In this document: positions 42,758 through 51,833 of the stretch, one piece after another
How positions within the stretch are numbered: position 1 is the first letter of the stretch
Layout: each line of letters begins with the position of its first letter
DNA from: CAJXMH01 sp040220135
Lineage (GTDB): Bacteria > Bacteroidota > Bacteroidia > Flavobacteriales_E > Vicingaceae
Length of the DNA: 64,000 bases
NCBI GenBank assembly: GCA_040220135.1
Contig: JAVJTT010000013.1
Location: forward strand, 1 to 64,000
Reading direction: 5' to 3'
Program-made: the position numbers and the translations under genes
Notes under the pieces: model-generated
What the model saw: the letters and a program-made list of their open reading frames with translations, nothing else
Databases searched by the model: none
What the model was told of the DNA's origin: nothing

Positions 42758-43438
42758 TTACAGTTCTACAGAACTGTTTATTTTCATTAAGGTTAATTCT
42801 TTGCCGTGTGCGGCAAAGGTTCTTTTAGCTTCCTCTTGGTCAATGTCGATGTAAGGGAAAGTGGCGTAGTGCATGCCAATAATCTTGTCACATTGAATGA
42901 ATTCTGCAGCTTTAGCGGCATCGTGAACGCCCATAGTAAAATTGTCACCAATAGGTAAGAAAGCTAAATCTGGCTGATCGAACTCACCAATCAGCTTCAT
43001 GTCCATGTGTAAAGCAGTATCTCCGGCATAGTAAAGGGTTTTGCCTTCTATTTCTAATACAAAACCACCTGGGTTTCCACCGTAAGTTCCATCCGGCAAA
43101 ACCGAAGAATGCACCGCATTAACGTATTTTACAGTACCAAAGTCAAATTTCCATTGCCCTCCATGGTTCATCGGGTGGCTATTGGATAGGCCCTTTGCTT
43201 GAAACCAATTCACAATTTCGAAGTTCGAAATAATTTTGGCTCCGGTTCTTTTAGCAATGGCCTCAGCATCGGCAACATGGTCTTCGTGCCCGTGAGTTAT
43301 CAACATATAGTTACAGTCAATGTTATCTGCCGATACCTCTTTGGCTAGTTCATTTGCACTGATAAAGGGGTCAAGCAACAACTTGTGTTCTCCACTTTCA
43401 ATTAAATAGCAAGAATGTCCGTAGTATGTGATTTTCAT
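42758..43438 (-). CDS. UPF0173 metal-dependent hydrolase
   Basis: Metallo-beta-lactamase-fold enzyme; 226 residues. The metal-binding motif THGHEDHVADAEAI (HxHxDH) is present, as are later ligands in YYAGDTALHMDM and IGMHYATFP. The substrate is unknown. It is the first gene of the leftward parA-parB run and diverges from the FMN reductase gene across 136 bases. Confidence 0.93.
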   Translation of the reverse strand: MKITYYGHSCYLIESGEHKLLLDPFISANELAKEVSADNIDCNYMLITHGHEDHVADAEAIAKRTGAKIISNFEIVNWFQAKGLSNSHPMNHGGQWKFDFGTVKYVNAVHSSVLPDGTYGGNPGGFVLEIEGKTLYYAGDTALHMDMKLIGEFDQPDLAFLPIGDNFTMGVHDAAKAAEFIQCDKIIGMHYATFPYIDIDQEEAKRTFAAHGKELTLMKINSSVEL

Positions 43439-43574
43439 CGGATTAGTGGTCTTATTTTAAATGAGTTTCTTTGCAAGAAATTAACTCGCAGGAGTTGAAT
43501 AAAAGTAGCTTTTTTGAATCGAAAAATAGACGGCATTAAGCTTATTTTTTGCACAAAATTTTGTTAATAGGAAG

Positions 43575-44093
43575 ATGATCACCATCATATCAGCAAGCAA
43601 TCGAAAAGGCAATTTAACTGCCTTATTTGCAGAAAAATGCAAACAGTTTTTAGAACAGAAAGAACAAAGGGTTCAACTTTTTTATTTGAATCAATTGCCG
43701 GCCGATTTGAGCCTGCAGTCGGTTTATGAATACGACACTTCGGTTTTTAACGATTGGTCGGAAAAGCTGATCCAGCCAGCCGAAAAATTGTTGTTTGTAG
43801 TGCCGGAATACAACGGTAGCATACCGGGTATTTTAAAGTTGTTTTTAGATGGAATTAGTCCCAAAGATTTTAAAGGCAAAAAGTCAGCTTTGATCGGCGT
43901 ATCTGCCGGTAGAGCTGGGAACTTAAGAGGCATGGATCACCTGACCGACATTTTGCACTATCTGGAAGTAGAAGTGCTTCCCACTAAATTGCCTATTTCA
44001 AAGCTATACGACTTGTTAGAAGAAGGAGAAGTGAAAGACAAAGAGACTTTGGTGCTTTTAGAAGCGCAAGTGCAAAAGCTAATCGATTATTAA
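43575..44093 (+). CDS. NADPH-dependent FMN reductase-like flavoprotein
   Basis: The 172 residues have the flavodoxin-like FMN site SASNRKGNLTALFA, followed by VVPEYNGSIPGILKLFLDGI and GVSAGRAGNLRGM. Members reduce FMN, quinones or chromate with NAD(P)H; the exact substrate cannot be told. It ends two bases before truA, so the two genes form an operon. Confidence 0.92.
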   Translation: MITIISASNRKGNLTALFAEKCKQFLEQKEQRVQLFYLNQLPADLSLQSVYEYDTSVFNDWSEKLIQPAEKLLFVVPEYNGSIPGILKLFLDGISPKDFKGKKSALIGVSAGRAGNLRGMDHLTDILHYLEVEVLPTKLPISKLYDLLEEGEVKDKETLVLLEAQVQKLIDY

Positions 44094-44095
44094 GC

Positions 44096-44830
44096 ATGCG
44101 GTACTTTCTTGATCTACAATTCAGAGGAACGAACTACCACGGATGGCAAGTACAACCCAATGCCAATACCGTGCAAGCTGAATTAGAGAAAGCCCTCTCT
44201 ACACTTTTGCAAAACCCAACCGAAATAGTAGGCGCTGGAAGAACCGATACCGGAGTGCATGCCAAGCAAATGGTAGCGCATTTTGAGGTTGAAAAAGCGG
44301 TTGATTCCCATTCCTTTTTACATCGTTTGAACAGCCTATTACCCAAAGACATTAGCGCTTTAAAAGTATGGCAAGTAAAAGATGACTTTCATGCTCGATT
44401 CGACGCTAGTTCGCGTTCTTACCGTTATGTAATTAGTCAAACGAAAGATCCTTTCTTGCAAGACTTGGCTTACTATTTTAAACATGACTTAGATGTAGCT
44501 GCCATGAATCAGGCTGCTAAACTACTATTGGGAGAACTTGACTTTTCTTGTTTTAGTAAAGCCCACACTCAAACTTTTACCAACAACTGTTCTTTGATCC
44601 AGGCAGTATGGAAACTAGAAGGCCATTTGCTTTACTTTGATGTTTCCGCCAACCGTTTTTTGCGGAACATGGTGCGGGCCATGGTGGGAACCTTAATTGA
44701 GGTAGGCGAGGGGAGACGATCGGTTGATTCTATGCAAGCTTTGATTGAAAGTAAGAATCGCTCGGAAGCCGGGAGTTCTGTGCCGGCGCATGGTTTGTTT
44801 TTGATGGAGGTGAAATACCCGGAGGATTAA
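44096..44830 (+). CDS. truA: tRNA pseudouridine(38-40) synthase TruA
   Basis: Converts uridines 38-40 of the tRNA anticodon arm to pseudouridine. The catalytic Asp is in GAGRTDTGVHAKQM (about residue 53). RYFLDLQFRGTNYHGWQVQPN at the N-terminus and FLRNMVRAMVGTLIEVG near the C-terminus are family signatures. The 244-residue length is normal. Confidence 0.97.
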   Translation: MRYFLDLQFRGTNYHGWQVQPNANTVQAELEKALSTLLQNPTEIVGAGRTDTGVHAKQMVAHFEVEKAVDSHSFLHRLNSLLPKDISALKVWQVKDDFHARFDASSRSYRYVISQTKDPFLQDLAYYFKHDLDVAAMNQAAKLLLGELDFSCFSKAHTQTFTNNCSLIQAVWKLEGHLLYFDVSANRFLRNMVRAMVGTLIEVGEGRRSVDSMQALIESKNRSEAGSSVPAHGLFLMEVKYPED

Positions 44831-44922
44831 TTACGAATTACAAATGCGAGAATTACGAATCCTGTAATTTGCCACCTTGATCTGTCCATTTAGGATTTTA
44901 ATTAAAGAACTTGCCTTTCAAT

Positions 44923-46629
44923 TTACTCCTTCACGACTTTTAGCACGGCTTTTTTATCTGCAGAAATCACTTCTACAAAATAAAGGCCTGCTTTTCCTGC
45001 TATGTTGACTGGCAATAAGTTTGTCGATCGATAAGTTTTTCTTGAAAGCTCTTGTCCTAGTTGGTTTCGAATGATCACCTCAATCTCTTCATAGCTTGCC
45101 CCTAGATATATGCTTAAAGCACCTTTGGTGGGGTTAGGGTAGGTATTGAGTGTGTTTTCAAAATTGTTTTCTAATATACCGACTGCATTAGGGCCAAGTT
45201 TTGAGATGAAAATATCCCAAGACCCATTTGAGGTTAAGTTGCGCGTTCCCATTCCAGGGTCAAAGTCTGAAGTTCCTGAAAACTCGCCTGTAGTGTATAT
45301 ATTTCCATAGCTATCTATGGCAATAGAGTATCCAAAATCACCCAATGTGCCACCAATGTTTTTTGCCCAAAGAAAATTGCCTGCTGTGTCAAGTTTTGAA
45401 ATGAACTGATCAAAATCACCGGCAGAGACTAAAAAAGTAGTTCCTGTCCCAGGGTCAAAGTCCACTGCACCTTTAAAACTGCCTGTAGTGTATACTTTAC
45501 CGTTTTTATCTGCAAATATTGAAGTTCCGCGATCATAGTCATAACTTCCCATGCTTTTTACCCAGCCAAAATTTCCTGATTCATCTAATTTTAAAATAAA
45601 GACATCTTCTACACCAGTGGAGCTTAAGTTCATTATACCTGTTCCAGGGTCAAAATCAACTGTATTATAGAAAACGCCAGTAGCGTATACATTACTAGAT
45701 CGGTCTAAGGTTATAGAGTTACAATGGTCAAGATAAGTGCCTCCAATTTTTTTTGCCCAAATAAATTCGCCTGCTGCATTTAATTTAGAGATGAAAGCAT
45801 CAGTTGAATTTGGTGTGGTAGATGTTAAAAAAGTAGTTCCGACTTCAGGGTCAAAGTCAGCGGTGCCTCTAAATGAACCGGCAGAATAAACATTACCGGA
45901 ATGGTCAACCGTAATGGATAAGCCATTGACACTATTGGGGCCATCAAAACATCTTGCCCAAATAAAATTGCCTGCAGAGTTTAGTTTAGAAATAAAGGTA
46001 GATCCCGTGCCTTGACTTGAAGATGTTAAGTTAGATATACCTGGGCCAGGGTCAAAGTCAACAGTTGCATGAAAATCACCTATCGTATAAACATTAGCTG
46101 AGTCGTCTATAGTAATACCATTGCCCCAATCTATCCCTACGCCTCCGATTCTTTTTACCCAAACAAAATTGCCTGTTGCATCTAGCTTTAAAATAAAAAC
46201 ATCATGAGCTCCTTGACTAGTTAAGTTATGAATGCCTATACCGGGGTCAAAGTCTGCGACTCCTTGGAATGTGCCTGAAATATAAACATTGCCTGAATCG
46301 TCCACAGCAATAGATGAGCCATAATCATTGGAAGTGCCACCTACGCTTTTTGCCCATAGTAAATTGCCCGATCCATCTGTTTTTAAGAGGAATATGTCAT
46401 ATAAGCCTGCAGCTGTTAAATTTGTAGTTCCTGCACCAGGGTCAAAGTCAACTGTATTTTGATAATTCCCGCTAACGAATACATTATCAGCGTTGTCCAC
46501 GGCTATCGATGTGCCTCTATCTGTAGAAAAGCCACCCATGCTTTTTGCCCATTGGTAATTTTGAGCATGGCTGGTGGTAAAGCTTATTAATAGTATAAAT
46601 AGCAGTAGGGTAGGTCTTCTCACATTCAT
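44923..46629 (-). CDS. Secreted seven-repeat SBBP-type beta-propeller protein with T9SS domain
   Basis: The 568 residues begin with a signal peptide ending SHAQ. Seven tandem units of about 65 residues follow, each with a WAKxxGG-like turn, DxxGNVYxxG and DFDPGxGTxNLTxxG; the fourth unit has DFDPEVG. This matches SBBP propeller repeats with acidic, probably calcium-binding, loops. A type A T9SS domain ends the protein (TYPNPTKGALSIY to KAVLKVVKE). It is predicted to be surface-exposed and perhaps adhesive. Confidence 0.9.
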   Translation of the reverse strand: MNVRRPTLLLFILLISFTTSHAQNYQWAKSMGGFSTDRGTSIAVDNADNVFVSGNYQNTVDFDPGAGTTNLTAAGLYDIFLLKTDGSGNLLWAKSVGGTSNDYGSSIAVDDSGNVYISGTFQGVADFDPGIGIHNLTSQGAHDVFILKLDATGNFVWVKRIGGVGIDWGNGITIDDSANVYTIGDFHATVDFDPGPGISNLTSSSQGTGSTFISKLNSAGNFIWARCFDGPNSVNGLSITVDHSGNVYSAGSFRGTADFDPEVGTTFLTSTTPNSTDAFISKLNAAGEFIWAKKIGGTYLDHCNSITLDRSSNVYATGVFYNTVDFDPGTGIMNLSSTGVEDVFILKLDESGNFGWVKSMGSYDYDRGTSIFADKNGKVYTTGSFKGAVDFDPGTGTTFLVSAGDFDQFISKLDTAGNFLWAKNIGGTLGDFGYSIAIDSYGNIYTTGEFSGTSDFDPGMGTRNLTSNGSWDIFISKLGPNAVGILENNFENTLNTYPNPTKGALSIYLGASYEEIEVIIRNQLGQELSRKTYRSTNLLPVNIAGKAGLYFVEVISADKKAVLKVVKE

Positions 46630-46659
46630 GGCACTTTGTCGGTCTTATTTATAATAGTT

Positions 46660-46667
46660 CAAAAGTA
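46660..46667 (-). promoter_or_regulatory. Putative promoter of the SBBP-repeat gene
   Basis: Read leftward the sequence is TACTTTTG, giving a predicted start near 46657 and a leader of about 28 bases. Confidence 0.5.
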
Positions 46668-46779
46668 CAAAAACAACACTCAAAGCTTAGAAAGCTCCTT
46701 TAACCAATTGAATCTTGAAAGGAGCTATTAAACCTAAAAGGAAGTCTCTTGTTTCCTAAAATCTAAAGTTCAATTAACC

Positions 46780-46787
46780 TACTTTTG
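46780..46787 (+). promoter_or_regulatory. Putative promoter of the ABC exporter gene
   Basis: TACTTTTG ends only five bases before the ATG at 46792. If it is used, the message would be leaderless or nearly so. Confidence 0.45.
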
Positions 46788-46791
46788 CAGC

Positions 46792-48552
46792 ATGAGTGAA
46801 GTAAGCGGAAAAGCTTGGGATACGGCTCTTTTTAAAAGGGTAATGCAGTATGCCAAGCCCTATAAAGTTACCTTTAGCATAACCGGAGTATTGGTTATAC
46901 TGCTTGCTGTACTTGGGCCGTTGCGTCCTTGGTTGATCCAATACACCATTGATGAGAAAGTAAAAGATTTTGATGCCGAAGGAGTGTTGAACCTCACGCT
47001 CATCATGATCGGTATTCTCATTGTGGAAGCCATCGTGCAATTCTATCAAACTTACTGGGCCAACTGGCTAGGCCAAACCATTATCAAAGATTTGCGGGTT
47101 CAGCTTTACCAGCATGTGATGTCCTTTCGCTTAAAGTATTTTGACCGCACCGCAATAGGAACTTTGGTCACCAGAACGGTCTCAGACATTGAAACCATTG
47201 CCAACATTTTCTCCCAAGGGATATTGGTTATTATCGGCGATATATTAAAGCTGATTGCCGTAATTGCCTTTATGTTTTATACCGATTGGCTATTAACACT
47301 GATTACCTTGATTCCCATTCCCATCTTGATCGTGGCAACCAATATTTTTAAAAAAACCATTAAAAAAGCCTTCCAAGATGTCAGAACCCAAGTTTCTCGT
47401 TTAAATGCTTTTGTACAAGAAAGAGTAACCGGGATGAAGATCATTCAAATCTTTAACCGAGAAGAAGTGGAAATGAGTCGCTTCGAAAAAATGAACAAGC
47501 TTCACCGAAATGCACACATTAAAACCGTTTGGGCCTATTCCATCTTTTTCCCGGTAGTGGAAATGCTTTCCGCAGCTTCTTTGGCTTTATTGGTTTGGTG
47601 GGGAACCAAAAGTGTGATGGAGGGCTATACCACATTGGGAAACCTCACGGCTTTCATTATGTACATTTACATGTTGTACCGTCCTATTCGTCAGTTGGCT
47701 GACCGCTTCAATACCTTGCAAATGGGCATGGTGAGCTCTGAAAGGGTTTTTAAAGTGTTGGATACAGACAGTTTTATTGAAAATGAAGGTACAACTGAAA
47801 GAAAAAAGCTAAGGGGTGAGATAGAGTTTAAAAATGTTTGGTTTGCCTATGAAGAAGAGGACTATGTACTAAAAGACATTAGCTTTAAAGCCAAGCCGGG
47901 TGAAACCATTGCTTTTGTGGGGGCGACCGGTTCAGGTAAAACTTCTACGATTAATTTGTTGGGGCGCTTTTATGAATTCCAAAAAGGAGAAATCTTCTTG
48001 GATGACATTCCGATTCGAGATTTTGACTTAGCGAATTTACGGGAGAACATGTCGGTGGTTTTGCAAGATGTCTTCTTGTTTTCTGACACCATTCACAACA
48101 ACATTACCTTAAACAGCGATAAGATTTCGGAAGAAGAGGTAATTGCCGCAGCCAAAAGGGTAGGGGCGCATGAATTTATTAGCAAATTGCCAGGAGCTTA
48201 CCACTACGATGTGAAAGAAAGAGGTGGAATGCTTTCTGTTGGTCAGCGACAGTTGATCTCTTTTATACGCGCTTATGTTCACAATCCGAGTATTTTGATC
48301 TTGGATGAAGCTACTTCTTCCATCGATACGGAATCGGAAGCTTTAATTCAACAAGCAACTGATGTATTGACCGAAGGACGAACTTCTATTGTGATTGCAC
48401 ACCGCTTAAGCACCATTCAAAAGGCCGACCGAATTATTGTGTTAGAAGATGGTGAAATTTTGGAACAAGGCAATCACCAAGAACTTTTGGAGCAAAACGG
48501 ACATTACAAAAAACTGTTTGAATTACAGTTTAAGAATGAGGAAGTTGCTTAG
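46792..48552 (+). CDS. ABC exporter with fused permease and ATPase (MsbA/multidrug type)
   Basis: The 586 residues have six membrane spans in about 25-310 and a C-terminal ATPase. Walker A is GATGSGKTSTINLLG, the signature is LSVGQRQLI, Walker B is ILILDEATSS, and the H-loop is VIAHRLS. It forms a homodimer or pairs with a sister half-transporter; the neighbour at 48558 is unrelated. The substrate (lipid or drug) cannot be told. The promoter element lies almost at the start codon. Confidence 0.93.
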   Translation: MSEVSGKAWDTALFKRVMQYAKPYKVTFSITGVLVILLAVLGPLRPWLIQYTIDEKVKDFDAEGVLNLTLIMIGILIVEAIVQFYQTYWANWLGQTIIKDLRVQLYQHVMSFRLKYFDRTAIGTLVTRTVSDIETIANIFSQGILVIIGDILKLIAVIAFMFYTDWLLTLITLIPIPILIVATNIFKKTIKKAFQDVRTQVSRLNAFVQERVTGMKIIQIFNREEVEMSRFEKMNKLHRNAHIKTVWAYSIFFPVVEMLSAASLALLVWWGTKSVMEGYTTLGNLTAFIMYIYMLYRPIRQLADRFNTLQMGMVSSERVFKVLDTDSFIENEGTTERKKLRGEIEFKNVWFAYEEEDYVLKDISFKAKPGETIAFVGATGSGKTSTINLLGRFYEFQKGEIFLDDIPIRDFDLANLRENMSVVLQDVFLFSDTIHNNITLNSDKISEEEVIAAAKRVGAHEFISKLPGAYHYDVKERGGMLSVGQRQLISFIRAYVHNPSILILDEATSSIDTESEALIQQATDVLTEGRTSIVIAHRLSTIQKADRIIVLEDGEILEQGNHQELLEQNGHYKKLFELQFKNEEVA

Positions 48553-48557
48553 TTAAA

Positions 48558-51500
48558 TTAGCGAATCACAGCAATCCTTTTTTCGATGGTTTGCTTGTTT
48601 ATCCGAATCTGAAACAAGTAAAGTCCATTGGCGAGCTCAGGATTTATTTCAATGGAGTTTTCTTGAATGTTAGTTTGATGGAGCATTAGCTTGCCATCAT
48701 AACTGTAGATGAATAGATCGTAGGGAGCAGTTAAGCTAGATTTGATCGTAAACTGATTCCTAATTGGATTTGGGAAAATGGAAAAGCGATCATCTAGAGT
48801 TAATTCATTTAAATCAGTGGGTTGATAAAGAATACAGTCTGAAGTGTCGATGCAATTTGCATTTCTAACTTCTAAGGCAAAAAGGCCCGTGTCAGCAGGT
48901 TCATAACTAGCTTGAGTAGCATTTGGTATACGACTGAGATTGTTATTGCAATTTAGCCACTGAAATTGAGCATTCGTCTCTCTTGCATAGATCTGATTAT
49001 TTAAAATGTAAATGCTATCGTTCAATGCATTAAACTCGAGGTCTAACATTACCAGAGAGTCGCAACCATGTTGGTTTTGAAGAATTACTGTTGGACTTGT
49101 CGTGTTATTGGTATAGGTGTTTCCGTCAATCCAAGTATAGGAGGGATCACAACTATTCACTTTATCGACCACAGTGTCTAGTGCATTTAAAGTTAAGTTG
49201 AGGGTAAAAACGGAATCACAACCGAACTGATTCGTAAACCGAACGGTATCTGTAGAATTATTTGAGGTATAAGTTATGCCGTTTCTCCAGGTGTAGCTTC
49301 CACTGCATTCGTAAATAGTTTCTATTTTACTTTGTGTAGGAAGAATGGTTAAGTTCAACTCTACAATTGAATCACACTTATTTGGTAAAATGAAACGGCG
49401 GTAAGTTCGGATGCTACTTGTGTAACGACTTCCATTCCAATTGTATTCTCCACAAGCTGTAACAAATATTTTTGAAGAGTCTCTACAGTTAATGTTTTTG
49501 TAGATGCGGATATCTGAAGTACAATTTGCCTCATTTCGAGAAGAAAGGATCAACTCTTTTCTCCCATCTTGGTCAAGATCATCGTAATTCAATTTGTTGA
49601 ACTGTAAGTCTGTTCGTTGAATGTCTCGGATAAATTGAAGCCCATTTGAAGTACTCCGATAAACTTCAAGACCAAAGTTGCTTGAAAAAATGAGGTCCAA
49701 ATCCTGATCTCCGTCAAGGTCTTCAACTTTGAATTGAGCACTCTTCAAGTAAGCAAAAGTGGAGTCATCTAAAAGCGTAAAGCCCATTTGACCATCACCT
49801 TCGTATAAAGATGTTGTGTAATTACTATTTGTGTGGACCATTTTTAAATAGTCTATGTGTCCATCATTGGTGAAGTCAGCGAAATAAACCTGATCTCGAG
49901 CGTTAGCTTGTACAGGGTCGTTAGAGTGATAATTAAAATTACCATTACCGTTATTTTCTAAGATTAAGAAATTGCCTTGAAATGATGGATTAAACGGCCC
50001 ATAGAATATCATGTAATCAAAGTCCCCGTCACTATCAAAATCTTCTACAAATAACTTTGAGTTGAAAACAGAGATTAATACCGATGCATCTGCAGTAAAA
50101 TTGCTAAAACTTCCATTACCCAAATTAAGAGCGCTATAAACTGCTGTGCCGTTTTGAGCAGTGGGATGATCTCCTACACAAACAAGATCAAGTAAACCAT
50201 CTTGATTGATGTCTTTTAAAACAAAATCAAATAGATTCACACTATATTGAAGGCTTGAAGAAGTAAAGGATTGGTTTCCATTATTCGTATAGGCGATGAT
50301 GGATGTTATAGAGTTTCTTACAATCAACAGAAAATCATCTAGACTATCATTATTCAAATTTATCTTAACAAATTCACTTTCATCTAAAAATTGGTTGATT
50401 AGATTTAAGCTAACCGGGACTTCATCAGCTAAACTATTTTCTTGATTTTTAAAAAAATGTGCTGTATTGTAATTTTGGATGCTATCGTTGATGACTAAAA
50501 AGTCGTTTTTTGAGTCGTTATCAACATCAATAAGCAATTTTAACTCTCCTTTAATTTTTCGAAAATCCAGTTGAGAATAAAAATTTCCATTTTTATCATT
50601 CTTTGCTAAGTTATATTCCCTGCCGGGACCGAACTGTAAAATATCTTCAAAACCATCACCATTAGCATCCAAAGCGGTGCTTGAAACTGCATTCTGTTTT
50701 ACACTTTCACCTAGGAGACCATCATTTGTAAATGTTCCTCCATTTAGGTTTTTAAGTTTGGTTTTAGAATCCAAGAGTAAAATATCTGAAAGCTGGTCGT
50801 TATCATAGTCGATAAGTTTAATAGGCTCATCTAAGAAAGTAGTAGAGTCAGCTAAATAATAGTCACCACCATTGTTTAAATACAAGTCAGTTTTAGGCAA
50901 GCCATTAAATCGCCTTCCATAAATTAAGATATCCGGATAACCATTCGTGTCTAGGTCTTCAACTTCAATAATGCAGTCTGAGTAGTTTTTAATTTGATAG
51001 CTTTTGTTATTCAAGCTAAAGTTTCCATTTCCATCATTCTCATAGAAGTAGCAATTGTCAGCGATAGATGATGCATCTCCGCAAATTAAAAGTTCTAGGT
51101 CTCCGTCAAGGTCTCTATCAATAAGCTTCGATTTGCCATTTGCTCTACCATTTATGGTTGTATTGGTGTAGGGGAAATGACCAGTTCCATCGTTATAGAA
51201 AATTCGACTAATAAAAGTATTGGTACCGCTTAATTGCCCTGATATAATAATATCATTGTCTTGGTCATTGTCAATGTCTCCTGCCACAAAACTGCCATCA
51301 ATTAATTGGCCTAAATAATTTAATCGATTACCGATTTGAAAGTTGTTATTGACATTAAATAACCTTCTGTAAACATTGTTAGATAAAATGATTAAATCTA
51401 AATCTTGGTCTCCATCAAGATCCAAAGCATCAACAAGCTTAGAGTTACTAGCTTGGTTTAAGTTTACGTTCTCATCGCGCTCAAACTTGCCATTCCCATC

Positions 51501-51731
51501 GTTTTTATAAAGGAAGATCTTACTTGCCCCTTCACAGGATCCACTAGCAATTAAGTCCAAGTCTCCGTCTTGATCAAAGTCTACGGGAATTACTTTTTCA
51601 GTATTTCCATAAAAAAACGAAATACTATCTTGGTTAGGTAAGCCTGTGTAGGATTGTGAAAGTCTTATTTGTGCTTTTAGGCTGATTGATAAAACGAAAC
51701 CAATAAAAAGGAGCGCTAATTTGTTATTCAT
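48558..51731 (-). CDS. Large secreted FG-GAP/VCBS-repeat protein with T9SS domain
   Basis: The 1057 residues have a signal peptide ending LKAQ. About a dozen calcium-binding FG-GAP/VCBS-type loops of the form D-x-D-G-D-x-D occur, for example VDFDQDGDLDLIASG, DLDGDQDLDLII and DFDSDGDFDYMIF. Three copies of a Cys-paired module of about 45 residues follow (CGEYNWNG, CSGSYTWRNG, CDPSYTWIDG, each later with a CDSxV motif). A type A T9SS domain ends the protein (SIFPNPIRNQFTI to KRIAVIR). It probably forms a long surface adhesin-like filament or propeller. Confidence 0.9.
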   Translation of the reverse strand: MNNKLALLFIGFVLSISLKAQIRLSQSYTGLPNQDSISFFYGNTEKVIPVDFDQDGDLDLIASGSCEGASKIFLYKNDGNGKFERDENVNLNQASNSKLVDALDLDGDQDLDLIILSNNVYRRLFNVNNNFQIGNRLNYLGQLIDGSFVAGDIDNDQDNDIIISGQLSGTNTFISRIFYNDGTGHFPYTNTTINGRANGKSKLIDRDLDGDLELLICGDASSIADNCYFYENDGNGNFSLNNKSYQIKNYSDCIIEVEDLDTNGYPDILIYGRRFNGLPKTDLYLNNGGDYYLADSTTFLDEPIKLIDYDNDQLSDILLLDSKTKLKNLNGGTFTNDGLLGESVKQNAVSSTALDANGDGFEDILQFGPGREYNLAKNDKNGNFYSQLDFRKIKGELKLLIDVDNDSKNDFLVINDSIQNYNTAHFFKNQENSLADEVPVSLNLINQFLDESEFVKINLNNDSLDDFLLIVRNSITSIIAYTNNGNQSFTSSSLQYSVNLFDFVLKDINQDGLLDLVCVGDHPTAQNGTAVYSALNLGNGSFSNFTADASVLISVFNSKLFVEDFDSDGDFDYMIFYGPFNPSFQGNFLILENNGNGNFNYHSNDPVQANARDQVYFADFTNDGHIDYLKMVHTNSNYTTSLYEGDGQMGFTLLDDSTFAYLKSAQFKVEDLDGDQDLDLIFSSNFGLEVYRSTSNGLQFIRDIQRTDLQFNKLNYDDLDQDGRKELILSSRNEANCTSDIRIYKNINCRDSSKIFVTACGEYNWNGSRYTSSIRTYRRFILPNKCDSIVELNLTILPTQSKIETIYECSGSYTWRNGITYTSNNSTDTVRFTNQFGCDSVFTLNLTLNALDTVVDKVNSCDPSYTWIDGNTYTNNTTSPTVILQNQHGCDSLVMLDLEFNALNDSIYILNNQIYARETNAQFQWLNCNNNLSRIPNATQASYEPADTGLFALEVRNANCIDTSDCILYQPTDLNELTLDDRFSIFPNPIRNQFTIKSSLTAPYDLFIYSYDGKLMLHQTNIQENSIEINPELANGLYLFQIRINKQTIEKRIAVIR

Positions 51732-51751
51732 GAGTGGTAATTAATAATACT

Positions 51752-51759
51752 CAAAATTA
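51752..51759 (-). promoter_or_regulatory. Putative promoter of the FG-GAP protein gene
   Basis: Read leftward the element is TAATTTTG (TAnnTTTG), about 20 bases before the ATG. Confidence 0.4.
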
Positions 51760-51782
51760 TGGATTCAATTTTTACCATAAAA

Positions 51783-51812
51783 AACCCCGCTGCAAAGCTT
51801 TGCAGCGGGGTT
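51783..51812 (-). terminator. Terminator after the proline operon
   Basis: AACCCCGCTGCAAAG and CTTTGCAGCGGGGTT form a perfect 15-bp inverted repeat with no spacer, followed leftward by TTTTTATGG. It serves leftward transcripts from proA. Confidence 0.85.
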
Positions 51813-51833
51813 CATTTCAATTATTTGAATGCA

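Noticed and set aside
44831..44922. Repeated AATTACGAAT-like strings after truA
   Set aside because: Low-complexity AT-rich repeats of a few units in a short gap; too little structure to call a repeat family or terminator.
44923..51731. Possible CRISPR or tandem DNA array suggested by regular repeats
   Set aside because: The periodicity is at protein level (SBBP and FG-GAP units) with diverged DNA; no spacer-repeat structure exists.
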